Notes: a model not told the origin generated them from the letters alone. A stretch of DNA of 30,842 nucleotides from Parvularculaceae bacterium (GCA_013389125.1 JACADX010000236.1:1-30842); one strand, 5' to 3'. Shown: positions 13,282 through 20,612, counted from the first letter of the stretch. A program made the numbers and translations.

Positions 13282-14557
13282 AAAAATACCCCTCCTGCTT
13301 CTTTTTCTCCATCGACGCCGACTGGTCGTGGTCGATGACGCGGCCTTGACGTTCCGAACTTGTCGAAACCAGCATTTCCTGAATGACTTCCGGCAGTGTC
13401 GTCGCATTCGACCTGACCGCGCCCGTCAGCGGATAGCAGCCCAAGGTTCGGAACCGCACCATCTCCATCTTCGGTTTTTCGCCGTTGCGGAGCGGCATGC
13501 GGTCGTCGTCGACCATGATGAGGGCGCCGTCGCGTTCGACGATCGGGCGTTCTTTCGCAAAGTAGAGCGACGGGATCGGAATGTTCTCCCGATAGATGTA
13601 TTGCCAGATGTCGAGTTCGGTCCAGTTCGAGATCGGGAAGACGCGGATCGACTCGCCTTTGTGGATGCGCGTGTTGTAGATCGACCAGAGCTCCGGACGC
13701 TGATTTTTCGGATCCCAGCGGTGCTGCGCCGAGCGGAACGAAAAGATGCGCTCCTTGGCTCTGCTCTTTTCCTCGTCGCGCCGCGCGCCGCCGAAGGCGA
13801 CGTCGAACTTGTATTTGTCGAGCGCCTGCTTGAGGCCTTGCGTCTTCATCACGTCGGTGTGGATCGCCGAGCCGTGGGTGAAGGGGCCGATCCCCTGCCT
13901 CAACCCTTCTTCATTGACATGGACAATGAGGTCGAAGCCCAGCTCCTTCGCGATCTTGTCGCGATGGGCGTACATGTCCTTGAACTTCCACGTCGTGTCG
14001 ACATGCATCAGCGGGAAGGGCGGGCGCGAGGGATAAAACGCCTTCGACGCAAGATGCAGCATGACCGACGAATCCTTGCCGATCGAATAGAGCATCACCG
14101 GGTTCTCGGCCTCCGCGGCGACCTCGCGCATGATGTGGATCGCTTCAGCTTCAAGGCGGTCAAGATGCGACATCGTCCGCGCGCTGTTCGGTCCTCCGGC
14201 GCCGCTCTTCGCGGGCGGCGCGAATTTCCGCTCGAGATCGGCGGGCGGTCCTGATAGGCGCGTCATCCCCGCGTCGTCCGGATTTTCGCCGCGCTCAAGC
14301 GCGGCAAGACGCGACAGCGCCGTCTCCATCGTCTTGATGGTCAGCTGGCCGCCCGCCTTGAGGCGCGAGAGACCCTTGCCGTCATTGAGGAGCTTTCTTG
14401 AAATCGTCGACAGCGACAGGCGCTCGCGCTCGGCAAGGCGCTCGGCGCGGCGCATCAGGTCGGAAATCGGATCGGACAAGGAAGAATCCCACGATTTTGT
14501 CAAATGTTGGCTCACCTTAGCCCGTCCCACGCCCCCAGTCAAGGGGCGGTCTGTCAT
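13280..14557 (-). CDS. cysD: sulfate adenylyltransferase subunit 2 with an N-terminal HTH-like extension
   Basis: CysD is the catalytic ATP-pyrophosphatase-type subunit of ATP sulfurylase. The usual CysD begins at residue 129 here (ATG at 14173, MSHLDRLEAEAIHIMREV). The PP-loop SIGKDSS lies at 158-164, followed by HVDTTWKFKDMY, FGGARRDEEKSRAKER, SNWTELDIWQYI and the C-terminal EKKKQEGYF. The open frame continues upstream without a stop for 128 more residues. Residues 28-92 contain SLSTISRKLLNDGKGLSRL and LTIKTMETALSRLAALE, which look like a small XRE-like DNA-binding domain. The ATG at 14173 has no well-placed ribosome-binding site (the nearest GGAGGA is 18 nt away), which favours a fusion. 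The true start could be 14557, an internal TTG near 14480 or the ATG at 14455. The CysD identity is certain; the extension is likely but untested. Confidence 0.9.
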   Translation of the reverse strand: MTDRPLTGGVGRAKVSQHLTKSWDSSLSDPISDLMRRAERLAERERLSLSTISRKLLNDGKGLSRLKAGGQLTIKTMETALSRLAALERGENPDDAGMTRLSGPPADLERKFAPPAKSGAGGPNSARTMSHLDRLEAEAIHIMREVAAEAENPVMLYSIGKDSSVMLHLASKAFYPSRPPFPLMHVDTTWKFKDMYAHRDKIAKELGFDLIVHVNEEGLRQGIGPFTHGSAIHTDVMKTQGLKQALDKYKFDVAFGGARRDEEKSRAKERIFSFRSAQHRWDPKNQRPELWSIYNTRIHKGESIRVFPISNWTELDIWQYIYRENIPIPSLYFAKERPIVERDGALIMVDDDRMPLRNGEKPKMEMVRFRTLGCYPLTGAVRSNATTLPEVIQEMLVSTSSERQGRVIDHDQSASMEKKKQEGYF

Positions 14558-14625
14558 TTCGTGGGAATAATTCCATGGCTAGCAATCCCCGAATGGCGGC
14601 AGGGCGCGGTGCGGCGACCTGGCGC

Positions 14626-14654
14626 TTGTACTGAAGTCTGTAAGTTCCGATATT
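14626..14654 (+). promoter_or_regulatory. Possible promoter of the GbsR/MarR-type regulator
   Basis: TTGTAC (14626-14631) and GATATT (14649-14654) are spaced by 17 bp. Transcription would begin at about 14661, the A of the ATG, which has no ribosome-binding site, so the mRNA could be leaderless. This is a sequence-only prediction. Confidence 0.35.
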
Positions 14655-14670
14655 TCCGTCATGACAGAAA
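14653..14670. promoter_or_regulatory. Palindrome centred on the regulator start codon
   Basis: TTTCCGTCATGACAGAAA is an 18-bp dyad with a single mismatched pair, and the start codon ATG lies in its middle. It also touches the putative -10 box, which is the expected position of an autoregulatory operator for a MarR-like dimer. Confidence 0.35.
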
Positions 14671-15239
14671 TTGCTGACAAACCGGTTGCGATGACCCCGG
14701 CGATCGAGCGCTTCATCCTTTACTGGGGCGACATGGGCGAGAATTGGGGCGTCAATCGCTCGGTGGCGCAGATCCACGCGCTCCTGTTCGTCGCCGGACG
14801 GGCGATGAACGCCGAAGAAATCGCTGACGCGCTGAAGATCGCCCGGTCCAACGTCTCGACGTCGATCCGGGATCTGACGAATTGGGGGCTCGTCCGCCGC
14901 ACGCCGGTTTTCGGCGACCGCCGCGATTTTTTCGAGGCGGAAGGCGACGTCTGGGAGATGGCGTCGAAAATCGTCGCGATAAGGAAGGCGCGCGAAATCG
15001 ATCCGGCTGCGGAGGTTCTCAAAGCCTGCCTCGACGCCGCGCGCGAGGATCCCGCCGCCGCGCCGCAGGCGGTCAGGCGGCTCACCGAGATGAAGGCGCT
15101 CATCGATCTCCTCAACGACTGGTACGAGCAGATGAACCGCATCCCGAAATCGCAGCTGCTGCCGTTGATCCGCCTCGGGAGCAAGGCGGTCGAGATGCTG
15201 GGGCCGCTGCTCGGGAAGAAGAAGGGCGCGAATTCGTGA
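14661..15239 (+). CDS. GbsR/MarR-family transcriptional regulator
   Basis: A 192-residue winged-helix protein of the GbsR-type branch of the MarR superfamily. The N-terminal ERFILYWGDMGENWGVNRSV block is typical of GbsR-like proteins. The winged helix spans about residues 40-95, with the recognition helix around IARSNVSTSIRDLTNWGLV and the wing VFGDRRDFFEA. The C-terminal half is helical and probably mediates dimerisation or ligand binding. The ligand is unknown; GbsR itself senses choline, but many relatives do not. It is divergent from cysD. The start is at 14661, where no ribosome-binding site is visible. Confidence 0.88.
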   Translation: MTEIADKPVAMTPAIERFILYWGDMGENWGVNRSVAQIHALLFVAGRAMNAEEIADALKIARSNVSTSIRDLTNWGLVRRTPVFGDRRDFFEAEGDVWEMASKIVAIRKAREIDPAAEVLKACLDAAREDPAAAPQAVRRLTEMKALIDLLNDWYEQMNRIPKSQLLPLIRLGSKAVEMLGPLLGKKKGANS

Positions 15240-15258
15240 ATCGGAATTGGAACATGGG

Positions 15259-15323
15259 GAATGGGAGATTGCGAAGGACGGCGCGACGAGCGACCGGCGC
15301 ATCCCTTTCGCAATCGACCATTC
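15259..15323. repeat. Imperfect inverted repeat between the regulator and the DUF3429 gene
   Basis: GAATGGGAGATTGCGAAGG at 15259-15277 pairs with 15304-15323 (CCTTTCGCAA, TCGACCATTC) with two mismatches and one gap. It fills the spacer downstream of the regulator and could act as a terminator-like hairpin or be a mobile repeat. No T-tract follows. Confidence 0.5.
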
Positions 15324-15346
15324 GCCGCACCTGAACGGAGGCGAAT

Positions 15347-15883
15347 ATGGCTTACGCTGACATCCTTGAGCTGAACCGCCGCCAGCCCCGGCGCATCATC
15401 TCCGCCCCTCTCCCGCGAGCAGGAGAGGGGAGTGAGCGCATCGCCGTCACTCCCATGACCGGCGCGGCGAGCCTTCTCGCCTATCTCGGCGCGGCGCCCT
15501 TGCTCGCGGGCGCGCTGACGATGATCAGCAATCCCGCAAGCGGGGTCGACCGCTTCCTCGTTCTCTACGGGGCGGCGCTACTGATCTTCTTCGGCGGCGT
15601 CCGCTGGGGCGTCGCGGTGATGAAGCCAAAGGGTCCGACGATGCGCGCGCTTTTGGGCGCGGTCCTTCCGATGCTCGCGGCGCTGCCGCTTCTCGTCGCC
15701 GGCGAGCCCACGGCGAACATCATGATCGTCATGGGGCTGATGATCCTCCTTCTCGTCGACGATCTTCGGGCGACGCGCCGCGGCGACGGGGCCCCTCTCT
15801 GGTATCTCGGCGTCCGCATTCCGCTGACGGTCCTCATCGAAGTCGCGCTTCTCGTCGCCCTCGCCGCGGGGATGAGGGGGTAG
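15347..15883 (+). CDS. DUF3429 integral membrane protein with a repeat-derived N-terminus
   Basis: A 178-residue membrane protein with about five hydrophobic segments. The core from residue 37 (MTGAASLLAYLGAAPLLAGAL, then LVLYGAALLIFFGGVRWGVA) matches the DUF3429 family of unknown function. The start at 15347 has an excellent ribosome-binding site (GGAGG, 5 nt spacer), while the ATG at 15455, where the family homology begins, has none. Residues 18-30 (ISAPLPRAGEGSE) are encoded by a palindromic repeat (15405-15430) that sits in frame between the good start and the conserved domain. The natural protein may therefore carry a foreign peptide, or translation may begin at 15455. Confidence 0.8.
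   Translation: MAYADILELNRRQPRRIISAPLPRAGEGSERIAVTPMTGAASLLAYLGAAPLLAGALTMISNPASGVDRFLVLYGAALLIFFGGVRWGVAVMKPKGPTMRALLGAVLPMLAALPLLVAGEPTANIMIVMGLMILLLVDDLRATRRGDGAPLWYLGVRIPLTVLIEVALLVALAAGMRG
15405..15430. repeat. CCCCTCTCC/GGAGAGGGG palindromic repeat inside a coding frame
   Basis: It has perfect 9-bp arms (15405-15413 and 15422-15430) around CGCGAGCA. This repeat type is, from memory, common in proteobacterial spacers. Here it is in frame in the 5' part of the DUF3429 gene. Confidence 0.65.
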
Positions 15884-15884
15884 T

Positions 15885-16268
15885 ATGGAAACGGGCGTAG
15901 TCCTTTACGCCGCAGCGTCCGCGGCAAGCCTTGCCGGGTGCGGCCTTCACGCCCTCGCCGGCGGCGCCATGCTGGCGAGGCCTTTCTATCGACAGGCGGC
16001 GGCGAGCGGCGTCAGGACGCAGTCATTCCGCTATTGCTGGCATTTCGTGACGTTTTCGCTCGCCATGCTTGCCGCCGGCTTCGCTTTTCTGGCGACGTCG
16101 CCTGACGCCGCGCCGCTCGGCATATTCCTGACGGCGTCCGCTGCGGGGTCTTCCGCGCTCAGCATCGTCATCGCGCGGGCGGAACGCGCGCTGGCGCTCG
16201 CGTCGCCGCCGACGCTCATCGGAGCCGTCATCGCCGCAATCGGCGCCGCGGCGCTGCTCGCGGCGTGA
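15885..16268 (+). CDS. small integral membrane protein, function unknown
   Basis: A 127-residue protein with about four transmembrane helices (VLYAAASAASLAGCGLHALA; FVTFSLAMLAAGFAFLA; IFLTASAAGSSALSIVIA; TLIGAVIAAIGAAALLAA). The short basic loop ARPFYRQAAASGVRTQSFRY lies between helices 1 and 2. I do not recognise the family. Its ATG is 1 bp after the DUF3429 stop codon, so the two are probably translationally coupled and may act together in the inner membrane. Confidence 0.75.
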   Translation: METGVVLYAAASAASLAGCGLHALAGGAMLARPFYRQAAASGVRTQSFRYCWHFVTFSLAMLAAGFAFLATSPDAAPLGIFLTASAAGSSALSIVIARAERALALASPPTLIGAVIAAIGAAALLAA

Positions 16269-16332
16269 GCGCCATTAACCGACAGGGCGGCGGCGCCGTG
16301 TTAGGCTCGCCGACGCGTTGAGGGAGCGTTCG

Positions 16333-16503
16333 ATGTCGGGTCTCATCCGCTGGTTTCTTTTCTTCGCCGTGATCATCCTTGCGGGCGCCGGCGTCACCGC
16401 ACTCTGGGCGGGGATGTCCGAAGACCTCCTGAAGGCCGTCGTCACCTTCGCGATTGTCGCGATCGCCTTCGTGGCGCTCTTCGCGCTTGGCCGAAGGGCT
16501 TGA
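16333..16503 (+). CDS. small two-helix membrane protein
   Basis: A 56-residue protein made of two hydrophobic helices (LIRWFLFFAVIILAGAGVTAL and AVVTFAIVAIAFVALFALG) joined by WAGMSEDLLK and ending in GRRA. The ATG at 16333 has a good GGGAG site 6 nt upstream; an in-frame TTG at 16318 is less likely because that site would then lie inside the coding sequence. The function is unknown. It follows the previous membrane gene by 64 bp. Confidence 0.65.
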   Translation: MSGLIRWFLFFAVIILAGAGVTALWAGMSEDLLKAVVTFAIVAIAFVALFALGRRA

Positions 16504-16508
16504 TTTTC

Positions 16509-16541
16509 TTGACTTGACCATATGGTCAGACTATATGGTCA
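16509..16541 (+). promoter_or_regulatory. Promoter and tandem operator of the toxin-antitoxin pair
   Basis: TTGACT (16509-16514) and TATATG (16532-16537) are spaced by 17 bp. The perfect palindrome TGACCATATGGTCA (16515-16528) fills the spacer, and a second copy (AGACTATATGGTCA, 16528-16541, 12 of 14 identical) covers the -10 box. This is the expected geometry for autorepression by an antitoxin-toxin complex. Transcription would start at or next to the antitoxin ATG at 16545, which has no ribosome-binding site. Confidence 0.65.
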
Positions 16542-16544
16542 GGC

Positions 16545-16820
16545 ATGGCGATCCAGGTGAACATCGCTGAAGCCAAGGCGAAACTCTCGGCTCTCATCGA
16601 GGCGGCGGAACGCGGGGAGGAAGTCATCATCGCAAGGAATGGCGAGCCGGTGGCGCGGATCAACGCCCTCAAGGCTCGCGCGCGGCGGCGTCCGGGCCTC
16701 TTGAGAGATGTGTACGGGTGGACGGGGCCGGCGCCGCCGTTTGAAGCGTTCGCGCCGGAGCCCGATCACGTAGACGCCGCGGACAGACCAATCGATCCGC
16801 GCCGGTTCAGCGAAGACTAG
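16545..16820 (+). CDS. type II antitoxin, Phd/YefM family
   Basis: A 91-residue antitoxin. The N-terminus QVNIAEAKAKLSALIEAAERGEEVIIARNGEPVARI is the Phd/YefM DNA-binding and dimerisation fold. The C-terminal tail (about residues 50-91, proline-rich and acidic) would be disordered until it wraps the toxin. It neutralises the PIN-domain RNase encoded 3 bp downstream and should repress the operon by binding the tandem palindromes directly upstream. The start at 16545 matches the family; no Shine-Dalgarno sequence is seen. Confidence 0.93.
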   Translation: MAIQVNIAEAKAKLSALIEAAERGEEVIIARNGEPVARINALKARARRRPGLLRDVYGWTGPAPPFEAFAPEPDHVDAADRPIDPRRFSED

Positions 16821-16823
16821 CGC

Positions 16824-17192
16824 GTGCTCTTGGACACACATGCGCTGCTTTGGTGGCTGCATGACGCGGCGAGCCTTTCCGATCGCGCGCGTCTTGCGGT
16901 CAGCGCCGCCGACCAAGTTTTTTTCAGCCCCGTGTCGATCTACGAGATTGAATGGAAGGCGGCCCGCGGCCGATTGGGCGCTTATCCCAAACCAACCAAT
17001 CTATTGGCGCTTGAGGCGGGTTTCGTCGAACTCCCGGTGCGGGTCGAGCACGCGCATCAGGCGGCGCGCATGCAGGGCGCCAATCAGGATCCGTGGGACA
17101 GGCTGCTGACGGCGCAAGCGATGCTTGAACAAATGGCGATCGTGACGCGCGATCCGCTGATTGCTCAATTTGGCGTGCAGACGGTCTGGTGA
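16824..17192 (+). CDS. PIN-domain toxin (VapC-like ribonuclease)
   Basis: A 122-residue PIN-domain protein, predicted to be a Mg-dependent endoribonuclease that blocks translation when free of its antitoxin. The acidic active-site residues are in place: Asp4 in LLDTHALLWWL, Glu41 or Glu43 in SIYEIEWKAARGR, and Asp89 and Asp92 in QDPWDRLLTAQA. Many relatives have His before the last motif (HxDPFDR), where this one has Asn. The start is GTG at 16824, 3 bp after the antitoxin stop codon, which points to coupled translation. The pair looks intact. Confidence 0.93.
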   Translation: MLLDTHALLWWLHDAASLSDRARLAVSAADQVFFSPVSIYEIEWKAARGRLGAYPKPTNLLALEAGFVELPVRVEHAHQAARMQGANQDPWDRLLTAQAMLEQMAIVTRDPLIAQFGVQTVW

Positions 17193-17213
17193 CGGACGAA
17201 AGCCGGGCGTTTG

Positions 17214-17972
17214 ATGACGCTTGACCATTGGGAACTCGCGCTGCTCGTCCTCGCCGGCTTCGCGTCGGGGTGGATCAACGTGATCGCCGGCGGCGGATCG
17301 CTGCTGACCGTGCCCGTCATGGTGTTCATGGGAATGCCCGGACCCGTCGCCAACGGCACCAACCGCATCGCCATCATCGTGCAGTCCCTCAGCGCGATCG
17401 CGTCGTTCCGGTCGAAAGGCCTTTCGGATTTCCGCCTCTCCGAGACGCTCGCCGCCGCGGCCTCCGTCGGCGCATATTTCGGCGCGCTTGTCGGCGTCAC
17501 GCTCGACGGCGTCTGGTTCAACCGCACCGTCGCGGCGGTGATGATCGCCGTGATGGTCTTGATGGCGGTCGGAGAAGACAAGGCTAAGCCGAAACCCGGC
17601 GCGTCGCCCGAAGCGAAGAACCTCGTTCTCGGCCACGCGCTGATGGTCGGCGCCGGCTTCTGGGGCGGGTTCATCCAGATCGGCGTCGGCTTTCTCATCA
17701 TGCCGATTCTTTATCGCGTGATGGGATTGGATCTCGTGCGCGTCAACATGCACAAGGTCTTCATCGCGCTGATGTTCACCGCCGTCGCGTTTCTCGTATT
17801 AGCCGCGAGGGTAGAGATCGTCTGGGAGGCGGGGGCGGCGCTCGCCATCGGCACGGGCGCAGGCGGCTGGATGGGCGCGCATGCGACGATCGCCAAAGGC
17901 GAGAAATTCGTCAAGCGCGCGCTTGCGGCGGCGCTCGCCGCGATGGTCGTGAAGCTCCTGTTCTTTCCTTGA
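17214..17972 (+). CDS. TauE/SafE (TSUP) family membrane permease
   Basis: A roughly 252-residue integral membrane protein with seven to eight hydrophobic segments. The N-terminal repeat SGWINVIAGGGSLLTVPVM and its partner GFWGGFIQIGVGFLIMPIL are the two signature halves of the TauE/SafE family, which exports or imports sulfur-containing organic anions, sulfite or sulfide. The substrate cannot be assigned. A sulfur role would fit the cys genes 3-7 kb away, but they are on the other strand and not in the same operon. The ATG at 17214 (MTLDHWELA) is preferred to the TTG at 17211. It begins 21 bp after the toxin gene. Confidence 0.9.
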   Translation: MTLDHWELALLVLAGFASGWINVIAGGGSLLTVPVMVFMGMPGPVANGTNRIAIIVQSLSAIASFRSKGLSDFRLSETLAAAASVGAYFGALVGVTLDGVWFNRTVAAVMIAVMVLMAVGEDKAKPKPGASPEAKNLVLGHALMVGAGFWGGFIQIGVGFLIMPILYRVMGLDLVRVNMHKVFIALMFTAVAFLVLAARVEIVWEAGAALAIGTGAGGWMGAHATIAKGEKFVKRALAAALAAMVVKLLFFP

Positions 17973-18033
17973 TGCGCGTTGAACCGCTCGCCGAACCCGC
18001 GCACAATGCGCGCCGGCGAGGCGGGAGGCGGAT

Positions 18034-18591
18034 TTGGACGGCATCGGAATTTTCATCGCAATCGTCGTCGCGATCGCGATAAGCGTTGCGGTTCTCTACA
18101 ACCGGCTTGTCGGCAAGCGTCAGCTCGCGCGAAGCGGCTGGTCCGACATCGACGTGCAGCTGAAACGGCGCGCCGATCTCGTTCCGCAGATCGTCGGCGC
18201 CGTCAGAGGCTACGCCGCGCATGAGCGCGCGCTGTTCGAGGAGATCGCGGAGCGGCGCAGCGCGGCGCTTTCAGCCGGCGACGATCCCAAGGCGCGCGGC
18301 GCGGCGGAGCAAGCGCTGGGGCGGCCGCTCTCGCGCGTCGTGGCGCTCGCGGAAAGCTATCCCGCGCTCAAGGCGAACGAGAACTTTCTCGCCGTCCAGC
18401 GCCAACTCGCCGAGACCGAGGACAAGATCGAAATGGCGCGGCGCTATTACAACGGCGCCGTCAGGGAGCTGAACACGCTTGTTCATTCCGTTCCGTCAAA
18501 CGTTATCGCGAACGCATTCGGGTTCAAGGAAGCTGCGTATTTCGAAATCGGCGACGGCGACCGGGCGGCGCCGGGCGTGTCGCATGAGTGA
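18034..18591 (+). CDS. LemA family protein
   Basis: A 185-residue LemA protein with an N-terminal membrane anchor (IGIFIAIVVAIAISVAVLY) followed by a helical domain outside the membrane. The family motifs YNRLVGKRQLARSGWSDIDVQLKRRADLVPQ, YPALKANENFLAVQRQLAETEDKIEMARRYYNGAVRELN and the NAFGFKEAAYFEI end are all present. The start is TTG at 18034, strongly supported by GGGAGG with a 5-nt spacer. It overlaps the DUF2207 gene by 8 bp (ATGAGTGA). That pairing is common, and the two probably act together at the cell envelope, but their biochemical role is not known. Confidence 0.94.
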   Translation: MDGIGIFIAIVVAIAISVAVLYNRLVGKRQLARSGWSDIDVQLKRRADLVPQIVGAVRGYAAHERALFEEIAERRSAALSAGDDPKARGAAEQALGRPLSRVVALAESYPALKANENFLAVQRQLAETEDKIEMARRYYNGAVRELNTLVHSVPSNVIANAFGFKEAAYFEIGDGDRAAPGVSHE

Positions 18592-20434
18592 TTTCGAAGG
18601 CCCGCTCTTCCCGGCGCGAGCCGGGATCGAGCGCGCGCCGTCAGGCGCGCCGATTAGGGATGTTGCGTCGCGCGTCCGGACTCTCGATCCCGGCTTGCGC
18701 CAGGATGAGCGGCGAAGCGGGCTCATCCGCATCCTGATTGCGGCGTTTTCCGCGCTGATCGTCATCCTCGGTCCGGCGAGCGCCGAAGAGCGCATCGCCG
18801 ATTTCGACGTCGCGGTCGATGTCGAAAAGGACGGCGACATTCTCGTCACCGAGGCGATTACCGTCGTTTCCGAGGGCGATCAGATCCAGCGCGGCATCTA
18901 TCGCGACCTGCCGCGCTTCTTCCTCAAGGGCGCGCGGAAGCTTCCTTACGTCTACGACGTGAAAGCCGTGACGCGCGAGGGGAACAAGGAGCCCTATGCG
19001 ATCGAAAAGGACGGCAACGCCTTCCGCGTCCGCATTGGCGACGCCGACGTCTATCTCGACGCCGGCGTCCACCGCTACAGCCTGACCTATGAGGTGAAGA
19101 ACCAGGTCCGCTATTTCGACGGCTATGACGAGATCTACTGGAACGCGACCGGGAATTACTGGGCGTTTCCGATTGAGCGCGCGCGCGCGACGGTGAAGCT
19201 GCCGGGCGGCGCGCCGGCTCTTCAGTATGCGGCCTATACGGGTCCTGAAGGCTCGACCCGGCGCGACTACGATTATCGCAGCGACGGCGGCGCGCATGTG
19301 TTTGAAACGCGCGCGCGGCTGGAGCCGCGCGAGGGCCTAACCGTCGCCGTCGGTTTCGCTAAGGGCGTCGTCGATCCGCCGTCCGCCGCCGACGCGCGCG
19401 GCGAATGGTGGGCGGAGAACGCCTCGGCGGTCGTTCTCGCCGCCGCCTTCCTGCTCATCGGCGGCTACTTCGTCGTCATCTATGAGCGCGTCGGACGCGA
19501 CCCGCCGAAGGGTCCTGTCTTCGCGCGCTATGAACCGCCGGCGGGTTATTCGCCCGCGGCCGTTCATTACATCTATCACCGCGGATTGTCCGGGCATGAT
19601 GCGCTGATCGCGAGCCTCGTCAATCTCGCAATCGCAAAGCGCTTCGAAATCGACGTCGACAAGAAAAAGCGCGTCACGACATTGACGAAGGGGCCGGGCG
19701 GCGCGGCGGGACGAAATCTCTCGGCGGCGGAAACGGCGCTCGAGGCGCGCCTGATGGCGGGCGACGGCGGCTTTTCCTTCGGCAAGGATTACAACCCGAC
19801 TTTGACGAACGCCTACGAAGCCTTCCGGAAGTCTCTGGGGAAAAGTTACGGCGCGGAATATTTCCGCTGGAACGTCGGCTGGCTCATGGTCGCCGTCGCG
19901 GGCGCGGTCAGCGCGGTCATCCTCGCCGCGAATGTCGCGCTCGCCTGGACGAGCCTTCACACGCTGGTCGTGCTGGGTCTCGCGGCAATGGTACTCGCCG
20001 GCGCCTATTTCCTCCCGGCGCCGACCAGGAAGGGACAGGAGACAAGGACCGAAATCGAGGGCTTCCGCCTTTACCTCAAGACGGCGGAGGAAATGCATCT
20101 GAACGCCGTCGAAGTCGGCGGCGCGGCGCCGCCGCCGATGACGGTCGAGCGCTACGAGCGGTTCCTTCCTTACGCGATCGCGCTCGGCGTCGAAAAGCCG
20201 TGGACAGAGCATTTCGAGGCGCTGATGCCGAAGGAGGCCGCCGAATATCGCCCGACCTGGGCGCACGGGAATTACGGCGGCGGCCGCAGCCTTGCAGGGC
20301 TCAACAGCGCGCTCGTTGCGAACCTCTCAAGCGGCGTTTCCTCTTCGATGCCGAAATCGTCCGGTTCTTCGGGCTCCGGCGGCGGCGGCTCCTCGGGCGG
20401 CGGGGGCGGCGGCGGCGGGGGCGGCGGGTGGTAG
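18584..20434 (+). CDS. DUF2207 membrane protein with Gly-rich tail
   Basis: A 616-residue envelope protein. From about residue 48 there is a signal-like helix (LIRILIAAFSALIVILGPASA), then a large beta-rich extracytoplasmic DUF2207 domain (VDVEKDGDILVTEAITV, IQRGIYRDLPRF, DEIYWNATGNYWAFPI), a transmembrane helix (VVLAAAFLLIGGYFVVIY), a conserved cytoplasmic part (AVHYIYHRGLSGHDALIASLVNLAIAK), two more helices, and a tail of Ser/Gly ending in a polyglycine run and Trp, typical of the family. The ATG at 18584 overlaps the lemA stop codon. The roughly 45 residues before the signal helix are encoded by an inverted repeat (18611-18704) and look like inserted sequence, unusual for a protein that needs an N-terminal export signal. 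No ATG lies between the repeat and the helix. Confidence 0.9.
   Translation: MSDFEGPLFPARAGIERAPSGAPIRDVASRVRTLDPGLRQDERRSGLIRILIAAFSALIVILGPASAEERIADFDVAVDVEKDGDILVTEAITVVSEGDQIQRGIYRDLPRFFLKGARKLPYVYDVKAVTREGNKEPYAIEKDGNAFRVRIGDADVYLDAGVHRYSLTYEVKNQVRYFDGYDEIYWNATGNYWAFPIERARATVKLPGGAPALQYAAYTGPEGSTRRDYDYRSDGGAHVFETRARLEPREGLTVAVGFAKGVVDPPSAADARGEWWAENASAVVLAAAFLLIGGYFVVIYERVGRDPPKGPVFARYEPPAGYSPAAVHYIYHRGLSGHDALIASLVNLAIAKRFEIDVDKKKRVTTLTKGPGGAAGRNLSAAETALEARLMAGDGGFSFGKDYNPTLTNAYEAFRKSLGKSYGAEYFRWNVGWLMVAVAGAVSAVILAANVALAWTSLHTLVVLGLAAMVLAGAYFLPAPTRKGQETRTEIEGFRLYLKTAEEMHLNAVEVGGAAPPPMTVERYERFLPYAIALGVEKPWTEHFEALMPKEAAEYRPTWAHGNYGGGRSLAGLNSALVANLSSGVSSSMPKSSGSSGSGGGGSSGGGGGGGGGGGW
18611..18704. 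repeat. Inverted repeat in the 5' coding region of the DUF2207 gene
   Basis: The arm at 18611-18631 (CCGGCGCGAG, CCGGGATCGAG) is the reverse complement of 18683-18704 (CTCGATCCCGG, CTTGCGCCAGG) with two mismatches. Such CCCGGCTTGCGCCGGGATGA-like repeats usually lie between genes. Here the repeat is translated as LFPARAGIERA and RVRTLDPGLRQDE. Confidence 0.65.
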
Positions 20435-20531
20435 GCGTCGACGCGGGGACTTCCTGTCAACCTTTCGTTTTCCGGAGGCGATTTGCCGCTTTGCCGCGCG
20501 CGCCTACGGCTTTGACAGAGGGCCGCTGAAC

Positions 20532-20553
20532 CGGCAGGCTCCCCTGCCGTTTT
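20532..20553 (+). terminator. Intrinsic terminator after the lemA-DUF2207 operon
   Basis: CGGCAGG (20532-20538) and CCTGCCG (20543-20549) form a perfect 7-bp stem with a CTCC loop, followed by TTTT. It lies 98 bp after the DUF2207 stop codon and 60 bp before prpD, so it separates the two operons. Confidence 0.65.
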
Positions 20554-20612
20554 ACGCAAGTGCAAAATCGTGCGCGGTCGCGCCTAACCCGTTCTGTCCA
20601 AAAGGAAAACCG

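Noticed and set aside
20292..20612. Upstream in-frame extension of PrpD (107 residues)
   Set aside because: It would run through the Gly-rich end of the DUF2207 gene and the terminator; the ATG at 20613 has a site and matches family length.
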